From contig NZ_VOIR01000011.1 of NCBI RefSeq assembly GCF_007923295.1, positions 496,001 through 560,000 on the forward strand: DNA of 64,000 nt, read 5' to 3'. The stretch's first letter is position 1; each line of letters begins with the position of its first letter. Below the pieces are notes generated by a model. It was not told the DNA's origin. It ran no database searches and saw nothing but the letters and a program-made list of their open reading frames with translations. This DNA comes from Agrococcus sediminis. Lineage in GTDB: Bacteria > Actinomycetota > Actinomycetes > Actinomycetales > Microbacteriaceae. Position numbers and translations under genes: made by a program. Of this stretch, positions 50,017-58,133 are shown piece after piece.

Positions 50017-50990
50017 ACCGCGACGCCCTCGTGCGAGCGGCGGTGCGGCACGCGCACCACGAGCGCGTCCTCGCGGACGCCGGCGCGCAACGCGATCGCG
50101 TCGCCGACCACATCGCCGTCGACCTGCACGGCGCGCGGCTCCTCGAGCCGCGCGTGCGTCTCCTTCGCCTGGCCGTAGCCGAGCGCGGCGCCGGTGCGCT
50201 GGCGTCCGAGGTGCCCGGTGCGGCGCAGCAGCTTCGTGACGAGCAGGTTGTTGCGGGCGACGTAGCCGGCGACCTGCAGCCAGCCGCGCGCGCCCTGCGG
50301 GCGGATGAGCGCGATGTCGAGCATGCCGTCGTCGACGACCGCGTCGGGCAGCACCACGATGCCGTTCGTCACCGTGCCGCAGTTGCCGATCAGCATCGTG
50401 TTGACGGTCGAGCGGGTCGTGCGGCCGCCGTCGAGGCGCACCTGCACGCGCACCTTGTCGAGCCCCGAGATCACGCGACCCGCGGCGTCGACGTAGGCGA
50501 GCCATCCGACCTTCTTCTTCAGCTCCTCGTCGGTCTTCTCGATCATCTCGGCGTCGAGGCCGAAGCCGACCATCACCGCGAACGCGTGCTTGGAGCGCGT
50601 GCCGTCGGGCGCCTCGATCTCGAGCTCGCCGAGGTCGATCTCGCGCTCGTCGCCCTCGAAGGCGTTGACGACCGCGTTCTTCAGGCTCGTCACGTCGATG
50701 CCGAGGTTGCGGGCCAGCAGGTTGCCGGTGCCAGCCGGGATGATCGCGAGCGGCACGTGCGCGCTCGTCACCGCGTCGGCCGCGACCCGCACCGTGCCGT
50801 CGCCGCCGGCGACGAGCAGCAGGTCGACGCCCGCGTCGAGGGCCGACCGCACGGCAGCCTCGCCGGCGTCGTCGGCGGAGGTCTCGAACCAGACGGGCTC
50901 CGACCACTCGAGCGGCTGCGCCGACTCGACCCGGACCGCGAGCTCGTCGCGGTCGATCTTGATGGGGTTGTAGACGATCCCTGCGCGCAT
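50013..50990 (-). CDS. Diacylglycerol/sphingosine kinase family lipid kinase
   Basis: A 325-residue protein of the DAGK catalytic family. 'LLLVAGGDGTVRVAAD' contains the GGDGT nucleotide motif and 'LAIIPAGTGNLLARNLGID' the second conserved loop. The C-terminal beta domain carries 'DDGMLDIALIRPQGARGWLQ'. Family members phosphorylate lipids such as diacylglycerol, though many actinobacterial copies are uncharacterised. ATG 50990 follows TACTGT by 6 nt. It is divergent from serS, 72 bp away. Confidence 0.87.
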   Translation of the reverse strand: MRAGIVYNPIKIDRDELAVRVESAQPLEWSEPVWFETSADDAGEAAVRSALDAGVDLLLVAGGDGTVRVAADAVTSAHVPLAIIPAGTGNLLARNLGIDVTSLKNAVVNAFEGDEREIDLGELEIEAPDGTRSKHAFAVMVGFGLDAEMIEKTDEELKKKVGWLAYVDAAGRVISGLDKVRVQVRLDGGRTTRSTVNTMLIGNCGTVTNGIVVLPDAVVDDGMLDIALIRPQGARGWLQVAGYVARNNLLVTKLLRRTGHLGRQRTGAALGYGQAKETHARLEEPRAVQVDGDVVGDAIALRAGVREDALVVRVPHRRSHEGVAV

Positions 50991-51062
50991 GTCCGAACAG
51001 TACCCCGCGGATGCTGGGCCGCAGCAGTCGGGGCGTTCACCTGCCGCTCGTAGACTTGGGGC

Positions 51063-52334
51063 GTGATCGATCCCCAGCTGCTGCGCGAGCAGCCCGACCT
51101 CGTCAAGGCCAGCCAGGAGCGCCGCGGCGACCCGGTGTCGTACGTCGACGAGGCGCTCGAGGCCGAGCGCGCCCGCCGCGCCGCCATCACCGAGTTCGAG
51201 CGGCTGCGCGCCGAGCAGAACGCGCACGGCAAGCTCGTCGGCGCGGCCGCCAAGGAGGACCGGCCGGCGCTCATCGAGCAGGGCAAGGCGCTCGCCGCGG
51301 GCGTCAAGGAGGCGCAGGCGCGCGTCACCGAGGCCGAGGCGGCCTTCGACGCCGCCGTCTCGCGGCTCGGCAACCTAGTGCACCCCGACGTGCCCGCCGG
51401 CGAGGAGGCCAACTTCGTCACGCTCTCGACCCACGGCGAGGAGCGCGCGTTCGACTTCGAGGCGCGCGACCACGTCGAGCTGGGCGAGAGCCTCCAGGCA
51501 TTCGACATCGTGCGCGGCGCGAAGGTCGCGGGCAGCCGCTTCTACTACCTGACCGGCATCGGCATGCGGCTCGAGCTCGCGATCATGCTCATGGGCCTCG
51601 ACCAGGTGCTCGCCGACGGCTTCACGCCGCTCACGACGCCGACGCTCGTGCGGCCCGAGATCATGCGCGGCACCGGCTTCCTCGGCGAGCACGCCGACGA
51701 GGTCTACCACCTGCCCGCAGACGACCTCTACCTCACCGGCACGAGCGAGGTGGCGCTCGCGGGCTTCCACGCCGACGAGATCGTCGACCTCGAGCAGCCC
51801 AGGCGCTACGCCGGCTGGTCGACCTGCTACCGCCGCGAGGCGGGCTCGGCTGGCCGCGACACCCGCGGCATCCTGCGCGTGCACCAGTTCAACAAGCTCG
51901 AGATGTTCTCGTACGTGAAGCCCGACGAGGCCGAGGCCGAGCACGACCGCATGCGCGCGCTGCAGGAGCGCATGCTGCAGGCGTGCGAGCTCGACTACCG
52001 CGTCATCGACGTCGCGGCCGGCGACCTCGGCTCCTCCGCCGCCCGCAAGTTCGACATCGAGGCGTGGATCCCGTCGCAGCAGCAGTACCGCGAGCTCACC
52101 TCCACCTCGAACTGCACCACCTTCCAGGCGCGCCGCCTCGGCACCCGCTACCGCACCGAGACCGGCCGCACGGCGCCCGCCGCGACGCTCAACGGCACCG
52201 CCGCGACCACGCGCTGGCTCGTCGCGATCCTCGAGACGCACCAGCAGGCCGACGGCTCGGTGCGCGTGCCCGCCGCGCTGCAGCCCTACCTGGGCGGCAT
52301 CGGGGTCATCGAGCCGGTCGGCGCGAGCGCCTGA
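51063..52334 (+). CDS. serS: Seryl-tRNA synthetase
   Basis: A 423-residue class II synthetase that charges tRNA-Ser. The N-terminal long coiled-coil arm (about 1-105: '[20 protein letters not shown]') recognises the long variable arm of tRNA-Ser, and the core has motif 2 near '[20 protein letters not shown]' and motif 3 '[18 protein letters not shown]'. GTG 51063 follows TAGACT by 6 nt. Two tRNA-Ser genes lie further on in the window. The stop overlaps the next ATG. Confidence 0.96.
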   Translation: MIDPQLLREQPDLVKASQERRGDPVSYVDEALEAERARRAAITEFERLRAEQNAHGKLVGAAAKEDRPALIEQGKALAAGVKEAQARVTEAEAAFDAAVSRLGNLVHPDVPAGEEANFVTLSTHGEERAFDFEARDHVELGESLQAFDIVRGAKVAGSRFYYLTGIGMRLELAIMLMGLDQVLADGFTPLTTPTLVRPEIMRGTGFLGEHADEVYHLPADDLYLTGTSEVALAGFHADEIVDLEQPRRYAGWSTCYRREAGSAGRDTRGILRVHQFNKLEMFSYVKPDEAEAEHDRMRALQERMLQACELDYRVIDVAAGDLGSSAARKFDIEAWIPSQQQYRELTSTSNCTTFQARRLGTRYRTETGRTAPAATLNGTAATTRWLVAILETHQQADGSVRVPAALQPYLGGIGVIEPVGASA

Positions 52335-53134
52335 TGGAGCCGCTGCTGATCGGCCTCGACATCGACGGCACCGTCGTGCACGAGGACGACTCGCTCTCGC
52401 CGAGGGTGGCGGATGCGGTGCGCCGCGTCGTCGAGGCCGGTCACGTCGTCGTGCTGGCCACCGGCCGCTCGCAGGCGACCACCGAGTCGACCGCGGTGCG
52501 GCTCGGCATCGAGCCGAGCCACCTCGTGTCGGCGAACGGCGCGCTCGTGCTCGCGCGCCGCGGCGACGCCTACGAGCCGGTGCACGTCGAGACCTTCGAC
52601 CCGTCCGACGCCCTCCGCACGATCGCCCAGGGACTGCCGACCGGCTCCTTCATGGTCGAGGACGCCACGGGCCACCGCCGGTACACCGACGGCATGGTCG
52701 ACTGGAACCTCGACGTCGCCGAGCGCGTCGAGTTCGAGGACCTGCTCGAGGTGCCGGCGCTGCGCGTCGTCGTGATGAGCCCCGACCACGAGGTCGACGA
52801 GTTCCTCGAGATCGTCGAGGGGATGGGCCTGCACAAGGTGTCCTACGCGATCGGCTACTCGTCGTGGCTCGACATCGCGCCGGAGGGCGTCAACAAGGCG
52901 ACGGGGCTCGAGCACGTCGCCGAGGACCTCGGCATCCCGCGCGACCGCATCCTCGTCGTCGGCGACGGCCGCAACGACATCGAGATGTTCGAGTGGGTCG
53001 CCGAAGGCGGAGGCAGGGCCGTGGCGATGGGCCAGGCGCCCGACGAGGTGAAGGCCGCGGCGACCGAGGTCACCGCCGACGTGCAGGGCGACGGCCTGGC
53101 GCTCGTGCTCGAGGGGCTGCTCGTCCGGGCCTGA
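52334..53134 (+). CDS. HAD-superfamily hydrolase, Cof-like
   Basis: A 266-residue phosphatase of the Cof (IIB) group. The nucleophile motif is 'IGLDIDGTVVHEDD', motif II 'VVLATGRSQATT', Lys in 'GVNKATGLEHVAEDLGI', and motif IV 'LVVGDGRNDIEMFEW'. Cof-type enzymes dephosphorylate sugar phosphates and flavin or PLP nucleotides. The ATG overlaps the serS TGA (TGATG), so it is the second gene of a serS operon. Confidence 0.9.
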   Translation: MEPLLIGLDIDGTVVHEDDSLSPRVADAVRRVVEAGHVVVLATGRSQATTESTAVRLGIEPSHLVSANGALVLARRGDAYEPVHVETFDPSDALRTIAQGLPTGSFMVEDATGHRRYTDGMVDWNLDVAERVEFEDLLEVPALRVVVMSPDHEVDEFLEIVEGMGLHKVSYAIGYSSWLDIAPEGVNKATGLEHVAEDLGIPRDRILVVGDGRNDIEMFEWVAEGGGRAVAMGQAPDEVKAAATEVTADVQGDGLALVLEGLLVRA

Positions 53135-53264
53135 GGCCGCGATGGCGCGGCGAGGCCGGCCCCTCACCCACAGGATCCCGACAGCCCGCCGGTAGGCGGC
53201 GCATCCGCTCCGGCCGTAGAATCGTCCGAAGCCCCGCCGCATCCCAGCCGCGGAGGGAGCATCG

Positions 53265-53349
53265 GGAGGGCTGTCCGAGCGGCCGATGGAGCCGGTCTTG
53301 AAAACCGGTGGGCAGCGATGCCTCGTGGGTTCGAATCCCACGCCCTCCG
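53265..53349 (+). tRNA. tRNA-Ser(UGA)
   Basis: The 85-nt sequence folds into a class II tRNA: acceptor GGAGGGC pairs with GCCCTCC (53342-53348) with discriminator G, the anticodon loop is CTTGAAA, the variable arm is long, and the T loop is GGGTTCGAATCCC. The 3' CCA is not encoded. TAGAAT at 53217-53222 is the likely -10 box. The charging enzyme SerS is encoded 0.9 kb upstream. Confidence 0.95.
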
Positions 53350-53385
53350 CACCGCAGACAGCACGACGCACGAGAGGGGCAGGCC

Positions 53386-54669
53386 ATGGCAGACGAGCGC
53401 ACCGGCTCGGTCGTCGACACCTCGGCGATGGCGCCCCGGCACGGCCGCCTGCGCCGGCACTCGGGCCTCGCGCACGTGCTGCGCTGGCTCGGCCTCGGCA
53501 TGGCCGTCGTGCTCGTCGCGGTCGTCGGCGTCGCCGGCATCTCGCTGCTGCGGCTGACGACGGGCATCGCCACCGTCGACCTCGGCGGCGACGTGCCGCC
53601 CGCGCAGGCCGGCTTCGCGCCCTACGAGGGCGGGTTCACGATCCTGCTCGTCGGCTCCGACCAGCGCGAGGGCCAGGGCGCCGAGTTCGGCGAGGGCGCG
53701 TACGACGGCCAGCGGCTCAACGACGTCACGATGCTGCTGCACGTGAGCGACGACCACAGCCTCGCCCGGGTCGTCTCGTTCCCGCGCGACCTCGTGGTCG
53801 ACTTCCCCGCATGCGAGGACCCGGAGACGGGCGAGGTCGCCCCGGCGGCCGACGGCGTGCAGTTCAACCAGGCGCTCAACCGCGGCGGGCTCTCGTGCGT
53901 GGCCGAGGTCGTCACCGACCTCACGGGCATCGAGGTGCCGTACGCGGCGATGATCACGTTCCAGGGCGTCATCTCGATGTCGAGCGCCGTGGGCGGCGTG
54001 CCGGTGTGCTTCGCCGGCCCGATCGACGACCCGTGGACGGGCCTGCAGATCCCGGAGGCGGGCGTGCACGAGCTCGAGGGCGAGCAGGCGCTCGCCTTCC
54101 TGCGCTCGCGGCACGGCGTCGGCGACGGCTCCGACCTCGCGCGCATCTCGTCGCAGCAGGTGTTCCTGTCGTCGCTCGTGCGCACACTCCAGTCGGATGC
54201 GGTGCTGACGGATGTGACGCGGCTCTACGCGATCTCGCAGGTGGCGATCGAGAACATGACGCTCTCGTCGGGCCTCGGCGACGTCGGCACGATGGTGTCG
54301 ATGGCGCGCGTGCTCGCCGACATCCCGCTCGAGACCATGCAGTTCGTGCTCTACCCGAACGTGCCCGAGGGCGTGCGGGTGGTGCCCGACGAGGAGCGCG
54401 CCGACGAGCTCATGCGGCGCATCCGCCTCGAGCAGCCGATCGAGCTCGGCGAGGACTCGCTCGGGGTCGGGTCGACCGACGAGACGCCGGCGGCGACCGA
54501 TGGCCCGGACGCGACCGCGACGCCCGAGCCCGAGGTCACCGAGACGGCGGCGCCGACCGAGACGCTCGAGCCGGGCGCGACGCCGACGCCCACGCCCACC
54601 GACGAGCTCGAGGGCGTCATCGGCCAGGATGCCTCGCAGGAGTCGTGCGTGGTGCCGTTCGGCGGCTGA
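53386..54669 (+). CDS. LytR-CpsA-Psr (LCP) family protein
   Basis: A 427-residue membrane-anchored protein. After a cytoplasmic start there is one helix (about 33-55), then the LCP domain with 'FTILLVGSDQREGQG', 'VVSFPRDLVVDFP', 'NQALNRGG' and 'LRSRHGVGDGSDLARISSQQ', which hold the Arg/Asp residues that bind polyprenyl pyrophosphate. LCP enzymes attach anionic or arabinogalactan-type polymers to peptidoglycan. The C-terminus has a Thr/Pro/Glu-rich tail ending with a Cys. GAGAGGGGCAGGCC precedes the ATG. It starts 37 bp after the tRNA. Confidence 0.92.
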   Translation: MADERTGSVVDTSAMAPRHGRLRRHSGLAHVLRWLGLGMAVVLVAVVGVAGISLLRLTTGIATVDLGGDVPPAQAGFAPYEGGFTILLVGSDQREGQGAEFGEGAYDGQRLNDVTMLLHVSDDHSLARVVSFPRDLVVDFPACEDPETGEVAPAADGVQFNQALNRGGLSCVAEVVTDLTGIEVPYAAMITFQGVISMSSAVGGVPVCFAGPIDDPWTGLQIPEAGVHELEGEQALAFLRSRHGVGDGSDLARISSQQVFLSSLVRTLQSDAVLTDVTRLYAISQVAIENMTLSSGLGDVGTMVSMARVLADIPLETMQFVLYPNVPEGVRVVPDEERADELMRRIRLEQPIELGEDSLGVGSTDETPAATDGPDATATPEPEVTETAAPTETLEPGATPTPTPTDELEGVIGQDASQESCVVPFGG

Positions 54670-54684
54670 GGCGGCTCAGCAGGC

Positions 54685-54966
54685 TCAGCCCAGCAGGTCC
54701 TGGCGCGCCTCGGGGATGCCGTGGCGGTTGGGGCGCTCGGCGCGACGGGCGGCGAGCAGCATCGGCAGCGAGCCGGGGCACCAGCCCCGCACCGCGCCGA
54801 CCAGCACGAGCGCCGCGAACGCGCCGACAGCCCCGGCCAGCAGGGGCTGGTCGAGGCTGTCGAGCGCGAAGGCGGCGAGCAGCAGGCCGACGAGGGCCTG
54901 CACGATGCGCTCGCCGCGGCCGGCGCCGCAGGCGCGCGCTCGCGCCGGGCGACGGCCGTCGGTCAT
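54685..54966 (-). CDS. DUF2892-like (YgaP membrane domain type) protein
   Basis: A 93-residue protein with two hydrophobic segments ('IVQALVGLLLAAFALDSLDQ' and 'LLAGAVGAFAALVLVGAVRG') followed by 'WCPGSLPMLL', where the Cys-Pro after the second helix is the mark of DUF2892. In YgaP that domain is fused to a rhodanese; here the rhodaneses are separate genes of the same locus. It overlaps trxA by 4 nt (ATGA) and is thus co-expressed with it. Confidence 0.78.
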   Translation of the reverse strand: MTDGRRPARARACGAGRGERIVQALVGLLLAAFALDSLDQPLLAGAVGAFAALVLVGAVRGWCPGSLPMLLAARRAERPNRHGIPEARQDLLG

Positions 54967-55340
54967 GACGCGGGCTGCTCGGCGCGCTGCTCGGCGATCT
55001 GGCGTCGCACGTCGTCCATGTCGAGCCCGCGCACGGCCTCGATGACCGAGTCGAGCTGCGGTGCGCCGAGCGCGCCGGGCTGGGAGAAGACGAGGACGCC
55101 CTCGCGGAACGCCATCAGCGTGGGGATGGAGGTGATGCGGAAGCCGGCGGCGAGGTCCTGCTGGGCCTCGGTGTCGACCTTCCCGAAGTGGATGTCGGGG
55201 TGCTTGGTGGCTGCCTGCTCGAAGATGGGCGCGAACATGCGGCAGGGGCCGCACCAGCCGGCCCAGAAGTCCAGCAGCACGATGTCGTTGCCGGTGATCG
55301 CGGCCTCGAGGTTCTGTGCGGTGATCTCGTGAGTGCTCAT
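54963..55340 (-). CDS. trxA: Thioredoxin
   Basis: A 125-residue thioredoxin with 'WAGWCGPCRMFAPIFEQ' (Cys30, Cys33), the cis-Pro in 'ITSIPTLMAF' and a C-terminal helix extended by about 15 residues beyond E. coli TrxA. It should reduce disulfides and, in this setting, clear persulfide from rhodanese cysteines. TATACT stands 6 nt before the ATG, and the palindrome at 55350-55365 overlaps it, so the gene has its own repressed leaderless promoter within the sulfide locus. Confidence 0.93.
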   Translation of the reverse strand: MSTHEITAQNLEAAITGNDIVLLDFWAGWCGPCRMFAPIFEQAATKHPDIHFGKVDTEAQQDLAAGFRITSIPTLMAFREGVLVFSQPGALGAPQLDSVIEAVRGLDMDDVRRQIAEQRAEQPAS

Positions 55341-55349
55341 GGTTCGAGT

Positions 55350-55365
55350 ATACCCCCTGGGGTAT
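55350..55365. promoter_or_regulatory. CstR/CsoR-type operator over the trxA promoter
   Basis: ATACCCCCTGGGGTAT matches the two operators at 58058 and 58083 except in the central bases. On the minus strand its last bases form part of the TATACT -10 box of trxA, so a bound repressor would block the polymerase. Confidence 0.8.
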
Positions 55366-55372
55366 TTTCCCG

Positions 55373-55756
55373 CTAGGGCTGGACGATCGCGAGGCCGGTG
55401 GCGGCCGCCGCCTGGTCGAGCGATCCGAGGTTCGTCACGTCGTCGAAGCCGGCCTGCTCCATGAGGGCCTCGGCCTGCGCGGCGCGGCTGCCCGAGCGGC
55501 AGTAGACGAGGTAGGCGGCATCCGGGTCCATCTCGGGCAGCGCCGCGGCGAGCTCGCCGCTGCTGACGTCGCGCAGCTCGGCGCCCTCGAGGTGGCCGCC
55601 GGCGAACTCCTCGGGCGTGCGCACGTCGAGCACGATCGTGTCGGCGGCGATGGGGGCGGATGCGGTGGGCTCGGCGGCGCTGGCGCAGCCGACGGCCGAG
55701 ACGGCGACGGCGAGCACGGCGACGAGCGATGCGATGGTGCGGGGCTTGGTGGCCAT
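55373..55756 (-). CDS. Rhodanese-like lipoprotein
   Basis: A 127-residue single rhodanese domain carried outside the cell: a signal peptide ends in the lipobox 'SAVGC' (Cys24). 'IVLDVRTPEEFAGGHLEGA' opens the domain and the active cysteine is Cys86 in 'LVYCRSGSRAAQAE'. Such proteins move sulfane sulfur; an exported one would meet sulfide or thiosulfate at the membrane surface. GAAGGAACCACC precedes the ATG. It is the last gene of the main sulfide operon. Confidence 0.88.
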   Translation of the reverse strand: MATKPRTIASLVAVLAVAVSAVGCASAAEPTASAPIAADTIVLDVRTPEEFAGGHLEGAELRDVSSGELAAALPEMDPDAAYLVYCRSGSRAAQAEALMEQAGFDDVTNLGSLDQAAAATGLAIVQP

Positions 55757-55797
55757 GGTGGTTCCTTCGGTGGTGGGGAGGGTGCGGGGGAAGCGGT

Positions 55798-56142
55798 TCA
55801 GGAGGCGGCGCAGACGCCGCCGGGGCAGTGCTGGGGCGGCGTCGTGCCGAAGGCGCGCTGGAGGGCGCAGCCGACGCAGATGCCGAAGGCGGTCTCGGCG
55901 AAGAGCATGCCGAGGCAGAGGGCGCAGAGCGCGAGCGTGACCCAGAGCGGGGCGCCGAGCACGCCGAACGGCTGGAGCGGCGCCTGCGAGCCGGTCGCCG
56001 CGGCGAGCCCGAAGGCGATGCCGCCGGCGAGCAGCAGCAGGCCGGCGGCGGCGCGCACGGCGCGCTCGTCGACGACGGGCACGGCGTAGCCCGGCAGGTG
56101 CCGCCCGATGCGAGGGGCATCTGCCGGGCCGGCCGTCGTCAT
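55798..56142 (-). CDS. DUF4395-like membrane protein
   Basis: A 114-residue protein with two hydrophobic segments ('AAAGLLLLAGGIAFGLAAAT' and 'LWVTLALCALCLGMLFAETA') and six cysteines, arranged as Cys73-x2-Cys76, 'GICVGCALQ' (89, 92) and 'CPGGVC' at the end. The 'ETAFGICVGC' stretch resembles DUF4395 proteins that accompany sulfurtransferase genes; function unknown. The ATG overlaps the stop of the upstream rhodanese gene (ATGA). Confidence 0.75.
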   Translation of the reverse strand: MTTAGPADAPRIGRHLPGYAVPVVDERAVRAAAGLLLLAGGIAFGLAAATGSQAPLQPFGVLGAPLWVTLALCALCLGMLFAETAFGICVGCALQRAFGTTPPQHCPGGVCAAS

Positions 56143-56441
56143 CGCGCCATCGGGAGGTCCGCCTCGACCCACGCGAGCATCCCGCCCTGCATGTTGTCGA
56201 CGGCGAAGCCGGCGTCCCCGAGGAACATCGCGGCGCGGCCCGAGCGGTTGCCGGAGCGGCAGATCGCGATGACCGGGCGCGCCTTGTCGAGCTCGTCGAA
56301 GCGGTACGGCAGGTCGCCCAGCGGGATGTGGCGGGCGCCGGGGATCATCCCTGCGGCGACCTCGGCGTCCTCGCGGACGTCGACCAGCTGCGCGTCGCCG
56401 CCGAGGCGGCGCTGCACGTCGTGCACGGCGATGTCAGCCAT
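56139..56441 (-). CDS. Cytosolic rhodanese-like sulfurtransferase
   Basis: A 100-residue single-domain rhodanese. 'QLVDVREDAEVAAGMIPGAR' forms the start of the domain and Cys61 in 'IAICRSGNRSGRAAMFL' is the sulfur-carrying residue. Without signal peptide it should act in the cytosol, shuttling persulfide between CstB-like protein, thiosulfate and thioredoxin. It lies 9 bp after the CstB-like gene and is coupled to the DUF4395 gene. Confidence 0.9.
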   Translation of the reverse strand: MADIAVHDVQRRLGGDAQLVDVREDAEVAAGMIPGARHIPLGDLPYRFDELDKARPVIAICRSGNRSGRAAMFLGDAGFAVDNMQGGMLAWVEADLPMAR

Positions 56442-56450
56442 GCCGCTGCC

Positions 56451-57875
56451 TCACGCCGCCGCGCCGGCGAGCACGGGCTCGTTGCCCGCGACCGACACCC
56501 AGCCCTGGTACGAGCCGTCGAGCTCGGCCACGTCGAAGCCCTCGCGCCGCAGCGCGCTCGCGACGATGCTGTTGCGCACGCCGCTCTGGCAGTACGTGAC
56601 GATCGTGCCCTCGGCGGGCAGCTCGTCGGTGTGCCACAGGGCGCGGCCGCCGCTCAGGTGCTCGGAGCCGGGGATGCTGCCGTCGGCGTGCTCGGTGCGG
56701 TTCCGCACGTCGAGCAGCAGCACGTGCGGGAAGCCGCCGAGCGCGTCGGGGGAGACGAGCTTCGGCTCGACGAGCTCGAGCCCCTCGAGGCTCGTCACGA
56801 AGCCGGCGACCCGGTCGATGCCCACGCGCACCAGGTGGTCGCGCAGCTCGGCGGCCTCGTCGGCGTCGGCGGCGAGCAGCACGAGCGGGCGCTCCTCGGT
56901 CTGCGGGTCGTAGACCCACGCGCCGTAGCTCGCGGCCTTCGCGACGCCCGGCACGTTCAGCGAGCGGGGCACCGTGCCCTCGTGCACCGCGTGGTGGTCG
57001 CGGCTGTCGACGAAGATCGCCTCATCGGCTGCGAGGGCCGCGGTCAGCTCTGCCGCGGTGTACTCGCGCAGCTCGCCGGTGCCCTCGAGCAGCGCCGGGC
57101 CGACGCGGTTCTCGGTCTTCATGCGCGCGAAGTAGGCGTGCGCATCCGGCTGGCCGCCGAGCAGGTCGTCGATGAAGCCCTGCTCGTCGTCGTTCCGCAG
57201 GTACGTGCTCCACCACGAGAACGCGCGCTCGTAGCCGACGGTCGACGCGGGGATCGCGCCGAGCGCCTTGCCGCACGCGCTGCCGGCGCCGTGGGCGGGC
57301 AGCACCTGCACGTAGTCGGGCAGCGTGAGGAAGCGGTCGCGGAGGCTCGCGAAGAGGTCCTTCGCTCCCTGGAAGCGGGTGTCGACGCCGCCGGCGGCCT
57401 CGTCGAGCAGGTCCGGGCGGCCCAGGTCGCCGACGAAGACGAAGTCGCCGGTCAGCATGAAGCCGGGCTCGTCCGCCTGCGCGCCGTCGGTCACGAGGAA
57501 GGAGAGGTGCTCGGGCGTGTGGCCCGGCGTGTGCACGGCCTCGACGGTGATGTTGCCGAGGCGGATGCGGTGGCCGTCCTTCATGCGCACGGCGTCGTCG
57601 AAGCCGTCGCCGTAGGTCCAGTCGGGCCCGCCCTCGTCGGAGACGAACATCGTGGCGCCGGTGGCGGCCGCGAGCTCGCGGGTGCCCGACAGGTAGTCGG
57701 CGTGGATGTGCGTCTCGGTCACGGCGGCGATCCGCATGCCCTTGCGCTCGGCGAGCTCCAGGTAGACGCGGATGTCGCGGCGCGGGTCGACCACGACGGC
57801 CTCGCCGCTCGCCTGGCAGCCGATGACGTAGCTCGCCTGCGCGAGGTCCTCGTCGTAGATGCGTTCCAGCAGCAT
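56451..57875 (-). CDS. CstB-like persulfide dioxygenase/rhodanese fusion
   Basis: A 474-residue three-part protein. Residues 1-235 are a metallo-beta-lactamase domain of the persulfide dioxygenase kind: 'VTETHIHADYLSGTREL', 'VHTPGHTPEHLSF' and 'LTGDFVFVGDLGRPDLL' give the mononuclear iron ligands. The middle (about 275-355) is a rhodanese-like domain without an active cysteine, and the C-terminal rhodanese has Cys429 in 'VTYCQSGVRNS'. This order equals that of staphylococcal CstB, which turns low-molecular-weight persulfide into thiosulfate. AAGGAGCACC precedes the ATG. Confidence 0.92.
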   Translation of the reverse strand: MLLERIYDEDLAQASYVIGCQASGEAVVVDPRRDIRVYLELAERKGMRIAAVTETHIHADYLSGTRELAAATGATMFVSDEGGPDWTYGDGFDDAVRMKDGHRIRLGNITVEAVHTPGHTPEHLSFLVTDGAQADEPGFMLTGDFVFVGDLGRPDLLDEAAGGVDTRFQGAKDLFASLRDRFLTLPDYVQVLPAHGAGSACGKALGAIPASTVGYERAFSWWSTYLRNDDEQGFIDDLLGGQPDAHAYFARMKTENRVGPALLEGTGELREYTAAELTAALAADEAIFVDSRDHHAVHEGTVPRSLNVPGVAKAASYGAWVYDPQTEERPLVLLAADADEAAELRDHLVRVGIDRVAGFVTSLEGLELVEPKLVSPDALGGFPHVLLLDVRNRTEHADGSIPGSEHLSGGRALWHTDELPAEGTIVTYCQSGVRNSIVASALRREGFDVAELDGSYQGWVSVAGNEPVLAGAAA

Positions 57876-57914
57876 GGTGCTCCTTCTCTCGCTCTCAGTG
57901 GTGGGCCGCGCTGC

Positions 57915-58028
57915 TCAGCAGCTGCAGCGGTCGGCCTGGGGGACGCCGGCCAGCGCCTCGTCGACGTGCTGGCCGCAGCCGGCCCAGGTCGGCTTGCCGC
58001 AGGTGTCGCAAGTGATGCGCATGCACAT
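57915..58028 (-). CDS. 37-residue six-cysteine protein
   Basis: A short frame that codes for 'MCMRITCDTCGKPTWAGCGQ' and a tail ending 'DRCSC'. Cysteines are at 2, 7, 10, 18, 34 and 36, with one CxxC and a terminal CxC, plus His21; this could bind zinc or carry sulfur. From memory, similar small 'TCGKPTWAGCG' proteins are common in actinobacteria without a known role. It is the first gene after the two operators and lies 39 bp upstream of the CstB-like gene, so it is in the same transcript. The ribosome site (GAGAGGACCACAC) is moderate. Confidence 0.75.
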   Translation of the reverse strand: MCMRITCDTCGKPTWAGCGQHVDEALAGVPQADRCSC

Positions 58029-58057
58029 GGTGTGGTCCTCTCGTCTGTCTGCTCTTG

Positions 58058-58073
58058 ATACCCCGGGGGGTAT
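58058..58073. promoter_or_regulatory. CstR/CsoR-type operator, proximal to the sulfide operon
   Basis: ATACCCCGGGGGGTAT, a 16-bp palindrome with AT ends and G/C tracts, the style of DUF156-family repressor sites. It lies 30 nt before the six-cysteine protein gene on the minus strand. Confidence 0.82.
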
Positions 58074-58082
58074 GTATCCACG

Positions 58083-58098
58083 ATACCCCGAGGGGTAT
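58083..58098. promoter_or_regulatory. CstR/CsoR-type operator, proximal to the repressor gene
   Basis: ATACCCCGAGGGGTAT, 25 bp (centre to centre) from the preceding operator, and 36 nt before the repressor start codon. It probably serves autoregulation, while both sites together control the divergent sulfide operon. Confidence 0.82.
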
Positions 58099-58133
58099 CC
58101 TTGTTGTCAACACCACGAAGGAAGCAGGTCATC

